From positions 4,712,001 through 4,776,000 of the forward strand of contig JARGXX010000068.1 in the NCBI GenBank assembly GCA_030374765.1: a stretch of DNA of 64,000 bases, written 5' to 3'. The stretch comes from Agarophyton chilense. Taxonomy: Eukaryota; Rhodophyta; Florideophyceae; Gracilariales; Gracilariaceae. The notes beneath the pieces were generated by a model. It was not told the origin of the DNA. It saw nothing but the letters and a program-made list of their open reading frames with translations, and ran no database searches. Both the position numbers and the translations under genes were made by a program. Of this stretch, positions 30,379-41,220 are shown one piece after another (position 1 is the stretch's first letter; each line of letters starts with the position of its first letter).

Positions 30379-32525
30379 ATGACCTTTAAACCTTTGTCAC
30401 TGTTTGACAGTGAGCAAATAGTGGTTCTACGCCACGAAATGATTCCTATTAAAGAAATTGCAACTGACATCAATCGAGCTCCTTCGACAGTTGTGGGCGC
30501 CATCATTGGTGTGACGCTGTGGGCTTGACGTTACAGTAAACTTCGGCGTAATAAAGCCTTTTCCGTTACTGAACTGCCCAGATAGATTAAATGAGATATA
30601 AATGTTTTGAAATACACTTCTTAAACTTCTTAAACTTCTTAGACCAACGCAACAAAAGACTTTTGTCAATAGTCACTAGGGGTCAGACACCCTGGCTTCC
30701 GGTCAGACACTCCGGATGTGTAACGATTTCTTCAGCCTTCCCACTTCTGCGTTATCCAGAAGCAGGCGTGTAAAAACCCTACAAGGCTTCCCGAAGAGAG
30801 GTAATCACAAAAGGTTATGTTTTCACTCTATACCCGAAGCTGGCCTTTTGCGGGAAACGTTACGCGGCACCGCCTGCGGCAGCTTTCCGTCCAGTACTAG
30901 ATCCCAGATCGCCACAAAGTCTTTACGATCGTAACAGGCTTTTCAATCTGTGGGGGCTCTCTAGACAGACCCAATACCGTTGGTACACACATACCGTATC
31001 CCGTCCACGCCGAGGGCGCTTCAACCGGTGCGGTGGGCTGACAAGGGGTGCTTCTCTCGGCGGCTAACGCCTCACTGGACCCCTGTACTGCGGAGAATGC
31101 CTCACAGATTTTCTTATAATGTATGGGGTTGCTTTTCCAGCGGCAGTCGCCTCACTGGACCCTTGTACTGCGGCAAATGCCTCACAGATATTTTTATAAT
31201 GTATGGGGTTGCTTTTCCGGCGGCAGTCGCCTCACTGGATCCCAGACGGCAAACGCCTCACCTTCTGATAAAGTTGAAGGGCTCGAAGCCAAAGGAAAAA
31301 AATGTTTTTGGGTGTTAATTGTTGCTTGAAGTCGTCCGAAAAAGAACTCGGAGACATCAGAGCACTTTTCATAGAGATCTAGAACCTCGAAAAAGGAGCT
31401 AAAACGCATTACTACTCGATAGTTACTACTATGTGCTTCTAGGTTACTCTAATTGCTGCTAGCAGCGATTAAAGCAGCACACTAACCAATAAACTTATAA
31501 CAACTATATTATTTTTCCTAATGCGCCAGTATGGCTTTCGACGCCAGCGGTGAAATACAGAGTGAAGATCCTGCTGGCACTCCATAAACGTGTGTTCCAG
31601 CAATGCTGGAACACTGTACGCACTACGAGACCCACAACAGGTTCTCGCTTTTTCTAAATCACCATAATAGCAACAAAACGAACAATAAACTCCGATATGC
31701 ATTCAAACTTAGTGAACACTGCAAGCGCTTGCTCATTCGAATCGCATCTACCGCAGAATACATAGCGAAAGACCTCAAAGTGATACTCATTTTAGCCGTC
31801 GTTTTTCGCAGAATCCAAATAAATGAAGGGTGGAGCCGAATCTTCAATATCAAAAATTTTTGAGGGCTCCAAAATTGAATTCTGGACATAAGGGAAAACT
31901 TCTTCGATGGGCGAACCTTAATATCGACAAGGGTGAAAAGCATTGAGTTAAAATGGGTTTCGTTGACAAGAAGTTCGAGCTGGATGGACAGGACGAATTG
32001 GCATATTATTGGCACGATTCAGACAAAACACCTCTTCATTTCTCTACTGGTTAAAATGGACGGTGGTTCTGTCATGGTATGGAAAGTTATTTCACTTTAT
32101 GGTGCGTCAAATCAAATCCTTATCAGTAACAGACAGAATGTTGTATTGTAAGGCAACACTTTGGAACAAGAGTTGTTGCAGTTTGTGGCTAAAACATTTG
32201 GAAATCGTCTCTATATTTTTCAACAGAACAATGCATCAATTCAAACCGCAAACGTTACGCGTGAATGGCTAGTACAGAAGCGTATTTCTTTTTTACCGTG
32301 GCCATCAAAATCTCTTTATCTAAATATAACATAGAATGTGTAGGGGGTGATTCCTCGTCAATTATACGCGGGATATAAACAGTATAAATCAGTGGAAGAG
32401 ATAAAGGCTACAATGATAGAGGTTTGGGAGAACTTGAACACTGATTACCTCCTTAGGTTAAATGAAAGCATTAAGAGAGGTATGTTCGCTGCCATCGCCA
32501 CAAAGAAAGACGCCTACAAGATATG
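30379..32525 (+). mobile_element. Tc1-like DNA transposon relic, split by an insertion
   Basis: At 30379-30520 a plus-strand frame gives the N-terminal helix-turn-helix of a Tc1-type transposase (IKEIATDINRAPSTVVG). Matching middle and catalytic parts appear only after about 31600: KKFELDG near 31970, a VMVWKV segment near 32070, FQQNNASIQ-like sequence near 32225 and WENLNTDYLLRLNESIKR near 32440. About 1.1 kb of unrelated sequence, including an 80-bp tandem repeat, lies between. The transposase carries several stops and frameshifts, and the usual QQDNA aspartate is changed. Terminal repeats were not found. Confidence 0.7.
31061..31240 (+). repeat. 80-bp tandem repeat, about 2.3 copies
   Basis: 31061-31140 and 31141-31220 are two copies differing at roughly one base in ten. 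A third copy starts at 31221 and breaks off. Each unit holds two GCCTCAC motifs preceded by a CGG-rich box; six such motifs occur up to about 31260. Confidence 0.93.
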
Positions 32526-34050
32526 AAAAGAGTGGCAGTAAGATTTTAAAAAGCTTGTTCGTGTTTCATTTTTGCGGTCTACATTGCTAGTGCTGCACTG
32601 TTTTTATACATATAGGGAAGAGCGTCGAGTATTTAATGATTGATGGCTGCTCTATATACTGAGTACAGGTGAGTGGTTCATCCAAAGGCCTCTTTATTTT
32701 CATAGCGTTTGGCGAGAGCGAAATGCCTTAAAACGAACGGTTGTTGCAATTTGATTTTCGGGGAGTTTCGCAATCTTGAAACACTTTTTTGACGTCAAAC
32801 AACTTTCAGTTTTTCAAAAAATGGTCCCATTCGTGGCATTCTTTCTGTTTTAAATATACTCGAACTTTCCAAGCTCGACTGCAGCCAAACAAGAAACACA
32901 ATTGGATGTTTTCTTTTCTCAGACATTGTCTCTGTTTCTCTGCCAATATGTTGACAACAAGTGCTTTTTTTTATTCTACTGACGTTACCAAAAAGTTTCT
33001 TATGCTTTCACTCGGCGTTTGAAAGACACCGCTTTCTCTTTTTTCTTTTGCGCCACAGCTGCTGCTTTTCAGCTCGTGTATAGCTCTTTTATGCAAAATT
33101 CTTTTTTCTTTCATAACTTTTTCGACTTCTTTTCGTGAGTCAGATATTTGGCGCTCGTGTTGACGCTGCAAAACGACATCGATTTTTTCTGTGTATTTGT
33201 GAACGCGTTTAGTCCTTGAAGTGCAATTTTAAATTATGTCCTTCACTTTGTTGTCGTATAGTGGACGAAGGTCTGAACTTTGAGGTTTTCAATATACTAT
33301 ACTGACCTTGTAGGTGATGGATGCGAGGGATCATCGGCCATGCAGCTCCGAGCGAGCTACCATCTAGGTGTTGTCAGCCACGTGTAGTGTTGACATGTAC
33401 CTTCTGGTTGAGTAATTGTTAGTAAAAGTAATTGTAATTATACGTATTTTAGTACAGTAGTTGAGTGGCCACCTGGCACTGTAGCCAGTGTTGGCCAGAT
33501 CTCTGACACTAGGTCAGAGACCGTGCCTTGCTGGCACCTCCCGGGTGATCTGGAGAGTGCAGTCCACTGCATATAGGGAACTGCACCTCCCCCATCCTAA
33601 TCTGATAAAGACAGGCACCACTTGGGTCACGACTATACCTTTTGGTTCATTGTTTCTCAACTACCAAACAGGCTTTCCCGCGCGTCGACGCCTACCATCG
33701 TTCACCTACACGGTATAGGCTAGTTGCCCCGCCGTTTGCCCCTGCGGGTTTTCACGGTGCCCTGTTACCATCAAGGTTTACTACATCTACCCTCTAAGGT
33801 TGAGCGTCAACACGCTCCCTTGGGTTGAGCGTCATTACGCTCCCGAGACAAGACAGTAGCATACCCAGAGGTGATTGTACGACACACTTTGTTTGCGTTT
33901 TTAACATACGCACTCAAAGACTTCTACACCTCTGCAGGGGGTGTGTTATCTTCATTAACTACCTTTTCTGCTGCAACATGGAATACCGTTCGACTCATAT
34001 GAATCCTTTGAGGCCTTTTGTGTTCTCAATCTAGCTCTTCTGTATGTATC
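32526..34050. other. 1.5-kb region with a GC-richer repeat-like stretch
   Basis: No gene recognised. 33290-33850 differs from its AT-rich surroundings and contains a doubled unit, GTTGAGCGTCA...ACGCTCCC, at about 33798-33844. It resembles LTR-type noncoding sequence, but no ends were found. Confidence 0.35.
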
Positions 34051-35009
34051 TTCGTTGTTTAGTCCAAAAGACGGAAGTCCGTAGTCCAAAATCCCCGTTC
34101 ATATGCAAAAATTTGTTTCGATAGCGCTTTTTGCAACGCCATTGTGATTTTGACTGTCATCTGAGTGTCCGAAAAGTCGTCGATAGAAAGAGAGTTCGAA
34201 GAATCGTGAATTTGTCTGACTGTTTCTGGAAACTTATGATTGATGTAGATGTCACATGCCTGTAAAATTTGTGGTGTACTAGCTGGGTTACAAACTGCCT
34301 TGTTATAAAAAATCTTTGCCTTTTGCACCTATGTCAAACCATTGCGAGACTTTTTCATGCCTTGAAAGATGAAACGTTTGTAGTTTGATTTTGGTTTTCG
34401 GTTTGCAATGGCATTAATGTGGCTTATAGAATATCCTATTGTTTCCATCGTCATGTAGCCGTTCTCAATATCCCATCCAGATCTGCGATAAGGGTATAAA
34501 TCTCGAAACGTCAATCAATCTGGGAGTCCAGTGGCGTCCTTGAATCTTTTGGCAGGAAGCGGATCATACCATCGAAAAAAGTTCTTTTTCCTGCGAAAAT
34601 GAGAAACGGATGAGGCACTTTCCCAGAAGCAGACGCTATCACATAAGCTATCAGATGTTTTCCGGTCTTAGTCAACGACATGTTACATCCCCCGCAATCG
34701 TATTTGAGGTGATAAGAACTTCGTTTCCCATCTCTTCTCCGACGGTGTTATCGTTCATATTTTAAATCCGCTGAAAATACCTGAATTGTTCTTTTCGCAT
34801 TGTTTAACTGTGCCATCAACATTCTCCAGATGATCTGGATGCTCTGCTGCAATTTTTTCAGCATCTTTGTTCTCTGTTCTTCTGAATGTAATACTACATT
34901 GAAGAGCTCTAAAACTTGTTACTAAATTATCGGAAAGGGAACCCGTTCCAAACTCTTTCCCACGTGCGCGCGATATTGGACCACCGACTCGTTTTAATGA
35001 ATGTACCAT
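34050..35009 (-). mobile_element. pogo/Tigger-like (DDE_1) transposase relic
   Basis: Minus-strand readings match the second half of a DDE_1 transposase. Around 34600-34690 a segment resembles the family's 'cisasG...ppliIfkGk' block. 34059-34328 reads TPQILQACDIYINHKF, like the 'tqpLDvsvnkpfK' segment, and ends FERGFWTTDF-like, as such transposases do. Several stops and shifts are present. No terminal repeats identified. Confidence 0.55.
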
Positions 35010-36430
35010 TGTGGCGAAACCGCTTTAGGCTATAAACTGGAAAAGTACTACAACGATGTATTCTTCGTGAGGTGTTAAAATCGTCGGCCTCCCTATTCGA
35101 GTATTGTGAAAACTATCGCAATACAAATTTCCACTTAGTTCTGCTGTTTCATTGCTTTGTTGATTCAATGCATGTTTCCAACAGATATTCTGGTGTAGAA
35201 TGCGACGCCGTGGATAGTTTTCTTTGCCATACGGAGCTTTAGGTCGAGTTGTCGGTCTGTTCGGATCTTTCGTCCATGTTTTTCACGCTTTTTAATTGAA
35301 CATGACTGTTCTCGCATCGCTATATAGACCATGGCGAGAAAATGGCTGCCCTGTTCTCAATTAGTTGTTTTGGATGACTCTTAAGAGGTGCAATGGAAGG
35401 TTTTGTCATAAAAAACGACGAATGGGACAGTAGAAACTGTTGAAAAGACATTTTTGCGCCATAAAGAATTCAAACTTCTGATAAAGATACAAACAGAGAT
35501 GACAAAGGGAGAATCTTTGGCATGGCAGGAGACCGTTTTGCACGATGCAGAATGCTGTTGAGAATAATATTTTATTGTATGCTTTTGAAGAAAATTTCCC
35601 AAATTAATCCGTAACCGCAATGAAAGTACTTCTTGATCCAAAGATGAATTGATTCAAGCACTCTGTAAGCACTGAGTTTCACGCATATTGTGATATTGCT
35701 GGCCTGCGCCAAACTGTCAAACACCAACATGCATTTTTAATTCGCTCCCTGAATCAAACACCGTTCCAGAGTTCCCGCCCCTACTCTTGTTACCTTCCAT
35801 CTTCATCCCGATTCGTTGCGTCTGCAGTCGCTGAGACCCACACGCTCTTTCAAACCACGTTTTCATTTTCTCTTTGGACGAGAAACACTAATCACGTATG
35901 GAAGAAGTTAGTACTAAACCATTGGTTTCGTTTAGTTCAACCCATTAGAAAAAGGGTTTCTCAGACTCATATTTATCGGGCTTGTGTTCTTTCCTGCAGC
36001 AACTCTGCTACTACTTTGCGCGAGATATTTAAGTTTTAAAATGTAGGAAGGCAGTTTACTTCATCCATTGAAGCTCGACAGGTTCTCATATCAAAGTTAT
36101 TGTGTTACATGTGCATGTGAAGGAGCGATGAAAACGGTTGAGCCTTGTGAGCCGCCGGGCCCTGAGTTCTTTTACAGGCGACACGTGGACGGGTCGACCT
36201 CAGGTGGACTCATGTAGATTATTAATTTCTTTTAATTGGTGTATTAGATTAGCTTTACAGTGCCATAGAGCTCCCAGCGCCTCGCCATTACTATTAACTT
36301 GGCTCGAGTGACGCTTCTCCCTTAGAGTATAATAGGAACCGTTAGGATACAAATTAAACCCCTTCGGTATATTCGTTCCACCCTTTGGTCTTCAAGCCAT
36401 CGTTTCCGTGGCTCTAACCTGTAGGACTAC
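35010..36430. other. 1.4-kb region without recognised gene
   Basis: Mostly AT-rich with short frames. It may include the N-terminal part of the preceding pogo-like relic. 36120-36430 becomes GC-richer and may belong to the repeat described next. Confidence 0.35.
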
Positions 36431-36439
36431 GCAGTAAAC

Positions 36440-36535
36440 GCCAGCCCATGGCACCAAGTACTCTGGGAGTGCCGCCGTCAAGGGTTCGAACCTAAGGACC
36501 CGCTCTACCACGCTACCACCGGTCGAGACCCGTAC
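36440..36535 (-). repeat. tRNA-like SINE head (A and B boxes)
   Basis: On the minus strand, GGTGGTAGCGTGGTAGAGCG is followed about 13 bases later by GGTTCGAACCC, a perfect Pol III B box. The spacing is short for a whole tRNA and no cloverleaf closes, so this is more likely a tRNA-derived SINE or tRNA relic than a tRNA gene. Confidence 0.45.
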
Positions 36536-36539
36536 GCTG

Positions 36540-37931
36540 ACCCACCCGTCATTGCGTTACAGTACACAACCTTTGTCCAAAATGGGCTTTCAAGTGTTGG
36601 AGAAATACTTGAAGGCAGCAATTGGGGCTGCATTGAGTTCAATAAACGGTGGGTTCTCGTTCTCAGCAATGCAGCTATACCTTTCCTGTCTACCCTGAGA
36701 GAGATTGCCAACGGATCGGCGACGGAAGCAACCGAAACGTCGAGGGGCTACCCAAAAATGGTGGTTTGTAGGAGAAATATGTAAAGCCAGAGAATTAAAA
36801 AGAAACTTGGGAGCCATTCGCAGGAAACGAAATCTCTATCCCAAAATCGAGCTAAGAGCTCGAAGTTTACAGCTGTCGAGGCCACCAAAGAGAATTCTGC
36901 CAAAAAATACAAGAATAAAAGCACTTACGTTGCCTAAGTTTGGACGTCTTTTTCTTTTGATCTGTGACAATCTGCAATTCCAGCCAGCATTTCTGAAGGC
37001 CTCACGCCCTCTAATGAACCGCTCTGACATGGATATGAGAATGGAACCCGCGGACAACTGGACTATCATTATCATGAAAACGTTTAACGATGACTCCTAT
37101 ACCCCAAAAGAAACCTTGGAATACCTTTTCGACGAAGAAACTACTCCCGAAGAACCATCAATATGTGATTGTACCGGTTCTTCTCTTCCAACTGTTTGGA
37201 ATGGGTTTCGGAGTCTTTCTTCAGTACCAATATGAACTTTTAAGTGAAGCGGCCATAACAGCCACAACTTCAAAGACTTCATGGAGAATGAGGTTTGAAA
37301 AAGGAGCTATAAGTATTCGGAACGCGATCAATAGAGAATAAGTGTGGGTGGGGTCATACTTGTTTTGGGGACTGCAAATGAAGATGAAGATATACTGCGT
37401 TCCCCTTCCAGGTCAATAGATTAGACAAGGAGCACAGAGCACTAACGCGGCACGGGGGTCTTCGGTTCTGTTTCAAGAAGATCTGGAAGTGCCCTACCCG
37501 CTTCGAGATTGCAATCGCGCAAGAGATCATCTGGAGAGTTTGAGGGAGCGGGCTTCAATTTTTGTTCAGTTTTCGAATAGTTAATTCAAATGCGATGGGA
37601 ACTTTAAGGACGAGAACTTGAAAGCAGTTGCTGAAAATACTGCGTCAACGATCGCCTATCTCAATGATCGTAGAAAGGTATTGGAGGATGTTGCGTTTGC
37701 GGAGGAAAGGGTAAAAGTATAAAGGAACAAGGAAAACTGGTAGAAGCAAATAGCTTTGCTCACAAGGGGACTTGATAAACTTGATGAAGTTATTTCTTGA
37801 GGTCATATTGTGTCTCTTACTAAGAGACACAGTATTTCACAACCATTATAGCGCCTCCTTCAAAGAATTCCGAAGATATAGGGCGAAAAACAGCATTACT
37901 TCAAAGACAAATTAACGTACAAGAATCATCC
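36540..37931. other. region with an unsupported 176-codon frame
   Basis: A plus-strand frame 36705-37235 is Arg/Lys-rich. An overlapping frame ending at 37341 contains a hydrophobic stretch (VIVPVLLFQLFGMGFGVFL). A small spliced membrane-protein gene is conceivable, but no splice pattern was convincing. A palindrome lies at 37809-37831. Confidence 0.3.
37809..37831. repeat. 11-bp perfect palindrome with 1-base centre
   Basis: TGTGTCTCTTA, C, TAAGAGACACA. Confidence 0.9.
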
Positions 37932-38770
37932 TTATAGTCTCAGTCCCCCTTTTGGCGGCGTCCAATGGCATAGAGCGAGCGGGTCACCCAAGCTGCTTCT
38001 GCCTTCTTCATACCTCCTTCTAACTCGATCACGTTCCTCCAATGGTGTGCGACCATATGGAGGGCGATGATCACTTCTTGACTCCCACCCACGAAAGTCA
38101 TACCTGGGTCTTGAAGCTTCCCCGTATTTGACTCTGTAGAATCCTCGTCTCACGTACGGCCTACGGTAACCATAGTTTGTATCATACTCTCGTGCCGGTT
38201 TGATTCACACGTACCTGTCTCTAATATCGATTTCCATACACGCTCCGGGCGTTTTCTGGTACGGTGCGTTTATCTTGACTCTTTCAACCGATATTTTGCG
38301 ACCTTCAAACTCGAAATCACACAGGTTCTCATTTTCGGCTTCCGCAGCCTCCTCTTTGCATTAACCAAACCGAATCCACGGCACTCTCCAGAGAGAGGAT
38401 CAAGCACAATAATAGCAGAATCAACCTTGCCATACTTAACATGATAACAAGTCAGTGTTTCGGGGCGTCGTTTTGCCCATGGTACATCGAAGTAATGCTT
38501 GAAAGTGCTGAGATTAAACAGAAGTCGAAAAAAACAGAACAGTTAAGATGGATATAACGGGGATCTTCAAGTCCGCGGTGCTAATAACGGTCGTGATCGT
38601 CGCAGCTTTGGTGCTCGGGACGCTCATCGTCGTAACGGTCGTCGTCGCGGGTGTGACGCTTTCGTATAACGTAGGCGTCTTTCTTGTGCGGCGCGTCGCG
38701 ACTCTGAGAGCCGATGCGTCGTTTTGTTGCCTTTGTGATGAGTTTGGAGTACAATGAGCAGTGATGGATA
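37932..38770 (-). pseudogene. broken SR/RRM splicing-factor gene copy (TRA2-like)
   Basis: Read on the minus strand, three parts follow in the order of a TRA2-like SR protein. First is an Arg/Asp-rich stretch (KRHTRDDDRYDDERPEH near 38640). Next is an RRM with KYGKVDSAIIVLDPLSG and CRGFGLV (the RNP1-like segment, near 38380-38440) and FEFEGRKISVERVKI. Last is an Arg/Tyr/Gly-rich tail (GYRRPYVRRGFYR, SRSDHRPPYGR) ending at a TAA. The parts do not share one frame: an in-frame TAG sits in the first part, a one-base shift lies inside the RRM near 38363, and a TGA follows DIRDRYV. None fits an intron. A retrocopy that has decayed is the simplest reading. Functional members bind pre-mRNA and guide splice-site choice. 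Confidence 0.6.
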
Positions 38771-39547
38771 AATTATGCATTGTTGAACCAGTCCGGCACG
38801 ACTTTTGAAATAAAATTGGCAATGTCTAGAAACGCAATACGGTACCTGGGCATCTAAACATATTCTTTTCCATAATAAGACAATGTATGACGCGCGTTAC
38901 TGAGCAGTGGTCTACAAATCCATGATAAGCGGCCGAAAAGTGACTGACCTTCGTCAAATCTTCGTCTTTGAGAGGATCATAAAACGTATCATATCCATTT
39001 TGGCACCAATCCAGCCATCTTTATAAGCACTCTCGAGATTCCGACAAGAAGGCATTACCAGAAAAACATTTGATATCCCCAGAATCTCACATATTAATAC
39101 ATAAATTGTGTAACAGCATCGCAGTATTAACAATAACCAAAGACTGCTGCAGTTCGTATTGGATTGGCCGCCATAGAATACTATTCGTACCCTTAAGCCT
39201 TCACAAGGCCTGTTTCACATGTACTCTGTGCGATGATGCACAGAAATTGAACCCATCATGACACCGGTTGTCCATAGATCGAGAGATGGGGGGTCACGAA
39301 TAGAATAGAACAGCGGTACCCTCGTCTCCAGGAATCCAAAATCCAGCAGGGATACATTCCTTCTCCAGAAGTCGATCAATTTTTGAAAGCCGAAGCGCAG
39401 CGCTATTGACAGTCGATCCAACACACATCGCCAAGGATGCGACAAAACGGTACTTTACATCTACTAAATCCTGAACAAGGACACTAAATCCACCTTTTCT
39501 CGTAAAGATTTACTGATTGTTTAAGTCTATCGTAGGTTTCTTATTAT

Positions 39548-39620
39548 ATACTATTGTTCTATGTAGAGCCCCCAGGCAGCCCACCAAGCTGCGTGGAGGC
39601 TCTAGATAGAACAATAGTAT
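39548..39620. repeat. hairpin 1 of a tandem pair
   Basis: ATACTATTGTTCTAT pairs with ATAGAACAATAGTAT. Pairing continues inward with TAGAGCC/GGCTCTA and a central GCAGC/GCTGC stem. Confidence 0.93.
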
Positions 39621-39622
39621 AG

Positions 39623-39683
39623 GTGTTGGGGAGATCTCTAAACCTTCTTCCAGTGGAAGAAGGTTTAGATATCTCCGCAACAC
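39623..39683. repeat. hairpin 2 of a tandem pair
   Basis: A 29-bp arm at 39623-39651 pairs with 39655-39683 with two mismatches; the loop is AGT. Confidence 0.93.
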
Positions 39684-40348
39684 GGAAAATTCTAGTGCCC
39701 TTCGTTTTTAGATATTTACGTCTGATTTAGGAGGAAACTTTTCAAATCGCGAAACGATATCAAAAGCAAATAATATCTCATCAAATATTCGGTACACAGA
39801 TGATTTGGAGAGACCATAAGTTAGCATCATGTCCGAAGAACTGGCTTCAGACATAAGTCTTAGGAACACGTCGAGCTTTGTGGCAGCCTCTTTTTAACCA
39901 TCTCTGCGATCTCCTTGTAATTCATTTTCTGTTTCTTCTTCAGCATAAGATGATTGAAAAGGTCGTAGCAGATCGAGACGCTCAGAAAACGTTACACGTG
40001 TTGCTCGGTTGCTCCTTTTGAAATCAATGTCAAAACGTGCTTTTTTAATGGCATCGAACGAACGGCGGTAGTGAGCAATTCTTTTGCTGCTTGGGCCCGG
40101 TTTTATAAAGTAGTAAAAGGTGATGAACTGCGGCAGCCGCAAGGATTCTGTCGGTGGCTTTTTGGTTCTCCTCTTCGCGGTTTTCATTGCAGGAGCTTTT
40201 TGACGTCACGGAGAGGGAGAGATTGGAACATAGTCGATGAAAGGGTAGCTGCTGATGTGTCACACAAGCTGCGACGGCCGGCGCAAAAAATGGAGCTGGC
40301 CATAATTGTTCGAAAGTTCGAACTCTAGACCAGCCCCGGTCCGGTTAG

Positions 40349-40376
40349 AATTTTTGGCTTTCTAAAGCCAAAAATT
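40349..40376. repeat. 13-bp perfect inverted repeat
   Basis: AATTTTTGGCTTT, CT, AAAGCCAAAAATT. Confidence 0.9.
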
Positions 40377-40815
40377 TTTGCTAATCTCTGTGTTTCCCAT
40401 GAAAACACGCGAGTACCGTGGGATAGCCCCTAGTATCGCTTCGATATGGTCCGAATATTGTTCATGTTGGTGTAGGAGCCGTGGTCTGAGAGGCCTATGG
40501 TACGATCGTGGGCATTCTGAGCTGATTGTGAGGAGTTCCGAAGCCAATACTTTTACCTAAGATCTATTTGATAGTTACGGAACGCTTAAGGTCTCTTGTT
40601 TCAACTCCCCTGTGTTCCAAGATACCCTCTTGGGGTAGCGTAAATTAAAGCTTTTCATGACAAACATTACCATTCAATGAATAAGACAGTAGACGAAATT
40701 TATTTATCTTTGCAAAAACATAAAACAGAAAAATTATTGTAATCAAACAACTAGATCAAAGTAGCCCCTCATTGCTGTGTTCTATTTGATGTGTTGAAAG
40801 TGATTTTGGACTTCT

Positions 40816-41220
40816 GTGACGGCCGTTTTAGTGGCTCAGCTGGCAGTCCCGGTGATCTCTCGACGCACCTCGAATAGCTCCGGGCACAAAAAGCTCGAGA
40901 AGATCGACGGCTTGACCAGAAAAACAGTAAAAAGCGAAAGCATTTGTCTGGTTCTGAAAGAAAACGACGGTGTGACCTGTAAAACCGTAGAACGAGAGGT
41001 GATTCGTCTGATTTTGAACAAAAACGACGGCCAGACAGAGGGAACCAACTTTGACTCTTTTCATTTGAGTAGTGCTACAGGCTCTGCTGAGCACCAAGAC
41101 ATGCTCTTTTCACAAATCTTGTTTGTTAAATTACGACAATTATGGTCGCAAAAACTGAAAAGCCTATTTCATCAAGCTGAAGTTTCAGAATGCAAAAGAT
41201 GTTTTTCAGTATCATCCTAA
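40816..41220 (+). CDS. hypothetical ORF with 20-residue tandem repeats
   Basis: A 134-codon frame of unknown function. Two and a bit copies of a 20-residue unit (60 bp exactly: 40906-40965, 40966-41025) read DGLTRKTVKSESICLVLKEN and DGVTCKTVEREVIRLILNKN, and a third copy begins DGQT. The two units differ at many bases while keeping length, charge pattern and hydrophobic spacing, which could mean selection on protein or simply an old tandem duplication. An upstream fragment near 40820 also starts GACGGCC and may be a decayed first unit. No targeting signal or known domain is seen. The surrounding DNA is relic-rich, so this may be part of a lost gene or element. Confidence 0.35.
   Translation: MTAVLVAQLAVPVISRRTSNSSGHKKLEKIDGLTRKTVKSESICLVLKENDGVTCKTVEREVIRLILNKNDGQTEGTNFDSFHLSSATGSAEHQDMLFSQILFVKLRQLWSQKLKSLFHQAEVSECKRCFSVSS

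Larger units (their letters stand above)
39215..40190 (-). mobile_element. Harbinger-like (DDE_Tnp4) transposase relic
   Basis: The minus strand from 40187 gives a basic N-terminal region, then (about 39750-39900) KLDVFLRLMSEASSSDM and SKSSVYRIFDEILFAFD, the helix-turn-helix pattern of the family. The catalytic segment appears at about 39300-39450 in another frame (GSTVNSAALRLSKIDRLLE, then IPAGFWIPGDEG), like 'GsvhDsraf...lL...lp.g.yilgDeGY'. The two parts are separated by two hairpins (39548-39683). Several frame changes are present. Confidence 0.5.

Noticed and set aside
31061-31260. Possible CRISPR-like array
   Set aside because: The repeats are contiguous 80-bp tandem units without unique spacers, and the genome is eukaryotic.
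36440-36535. Functional tRNA gene
   Set aside because: A and B boxes are too close and no acceptor stem pairs.
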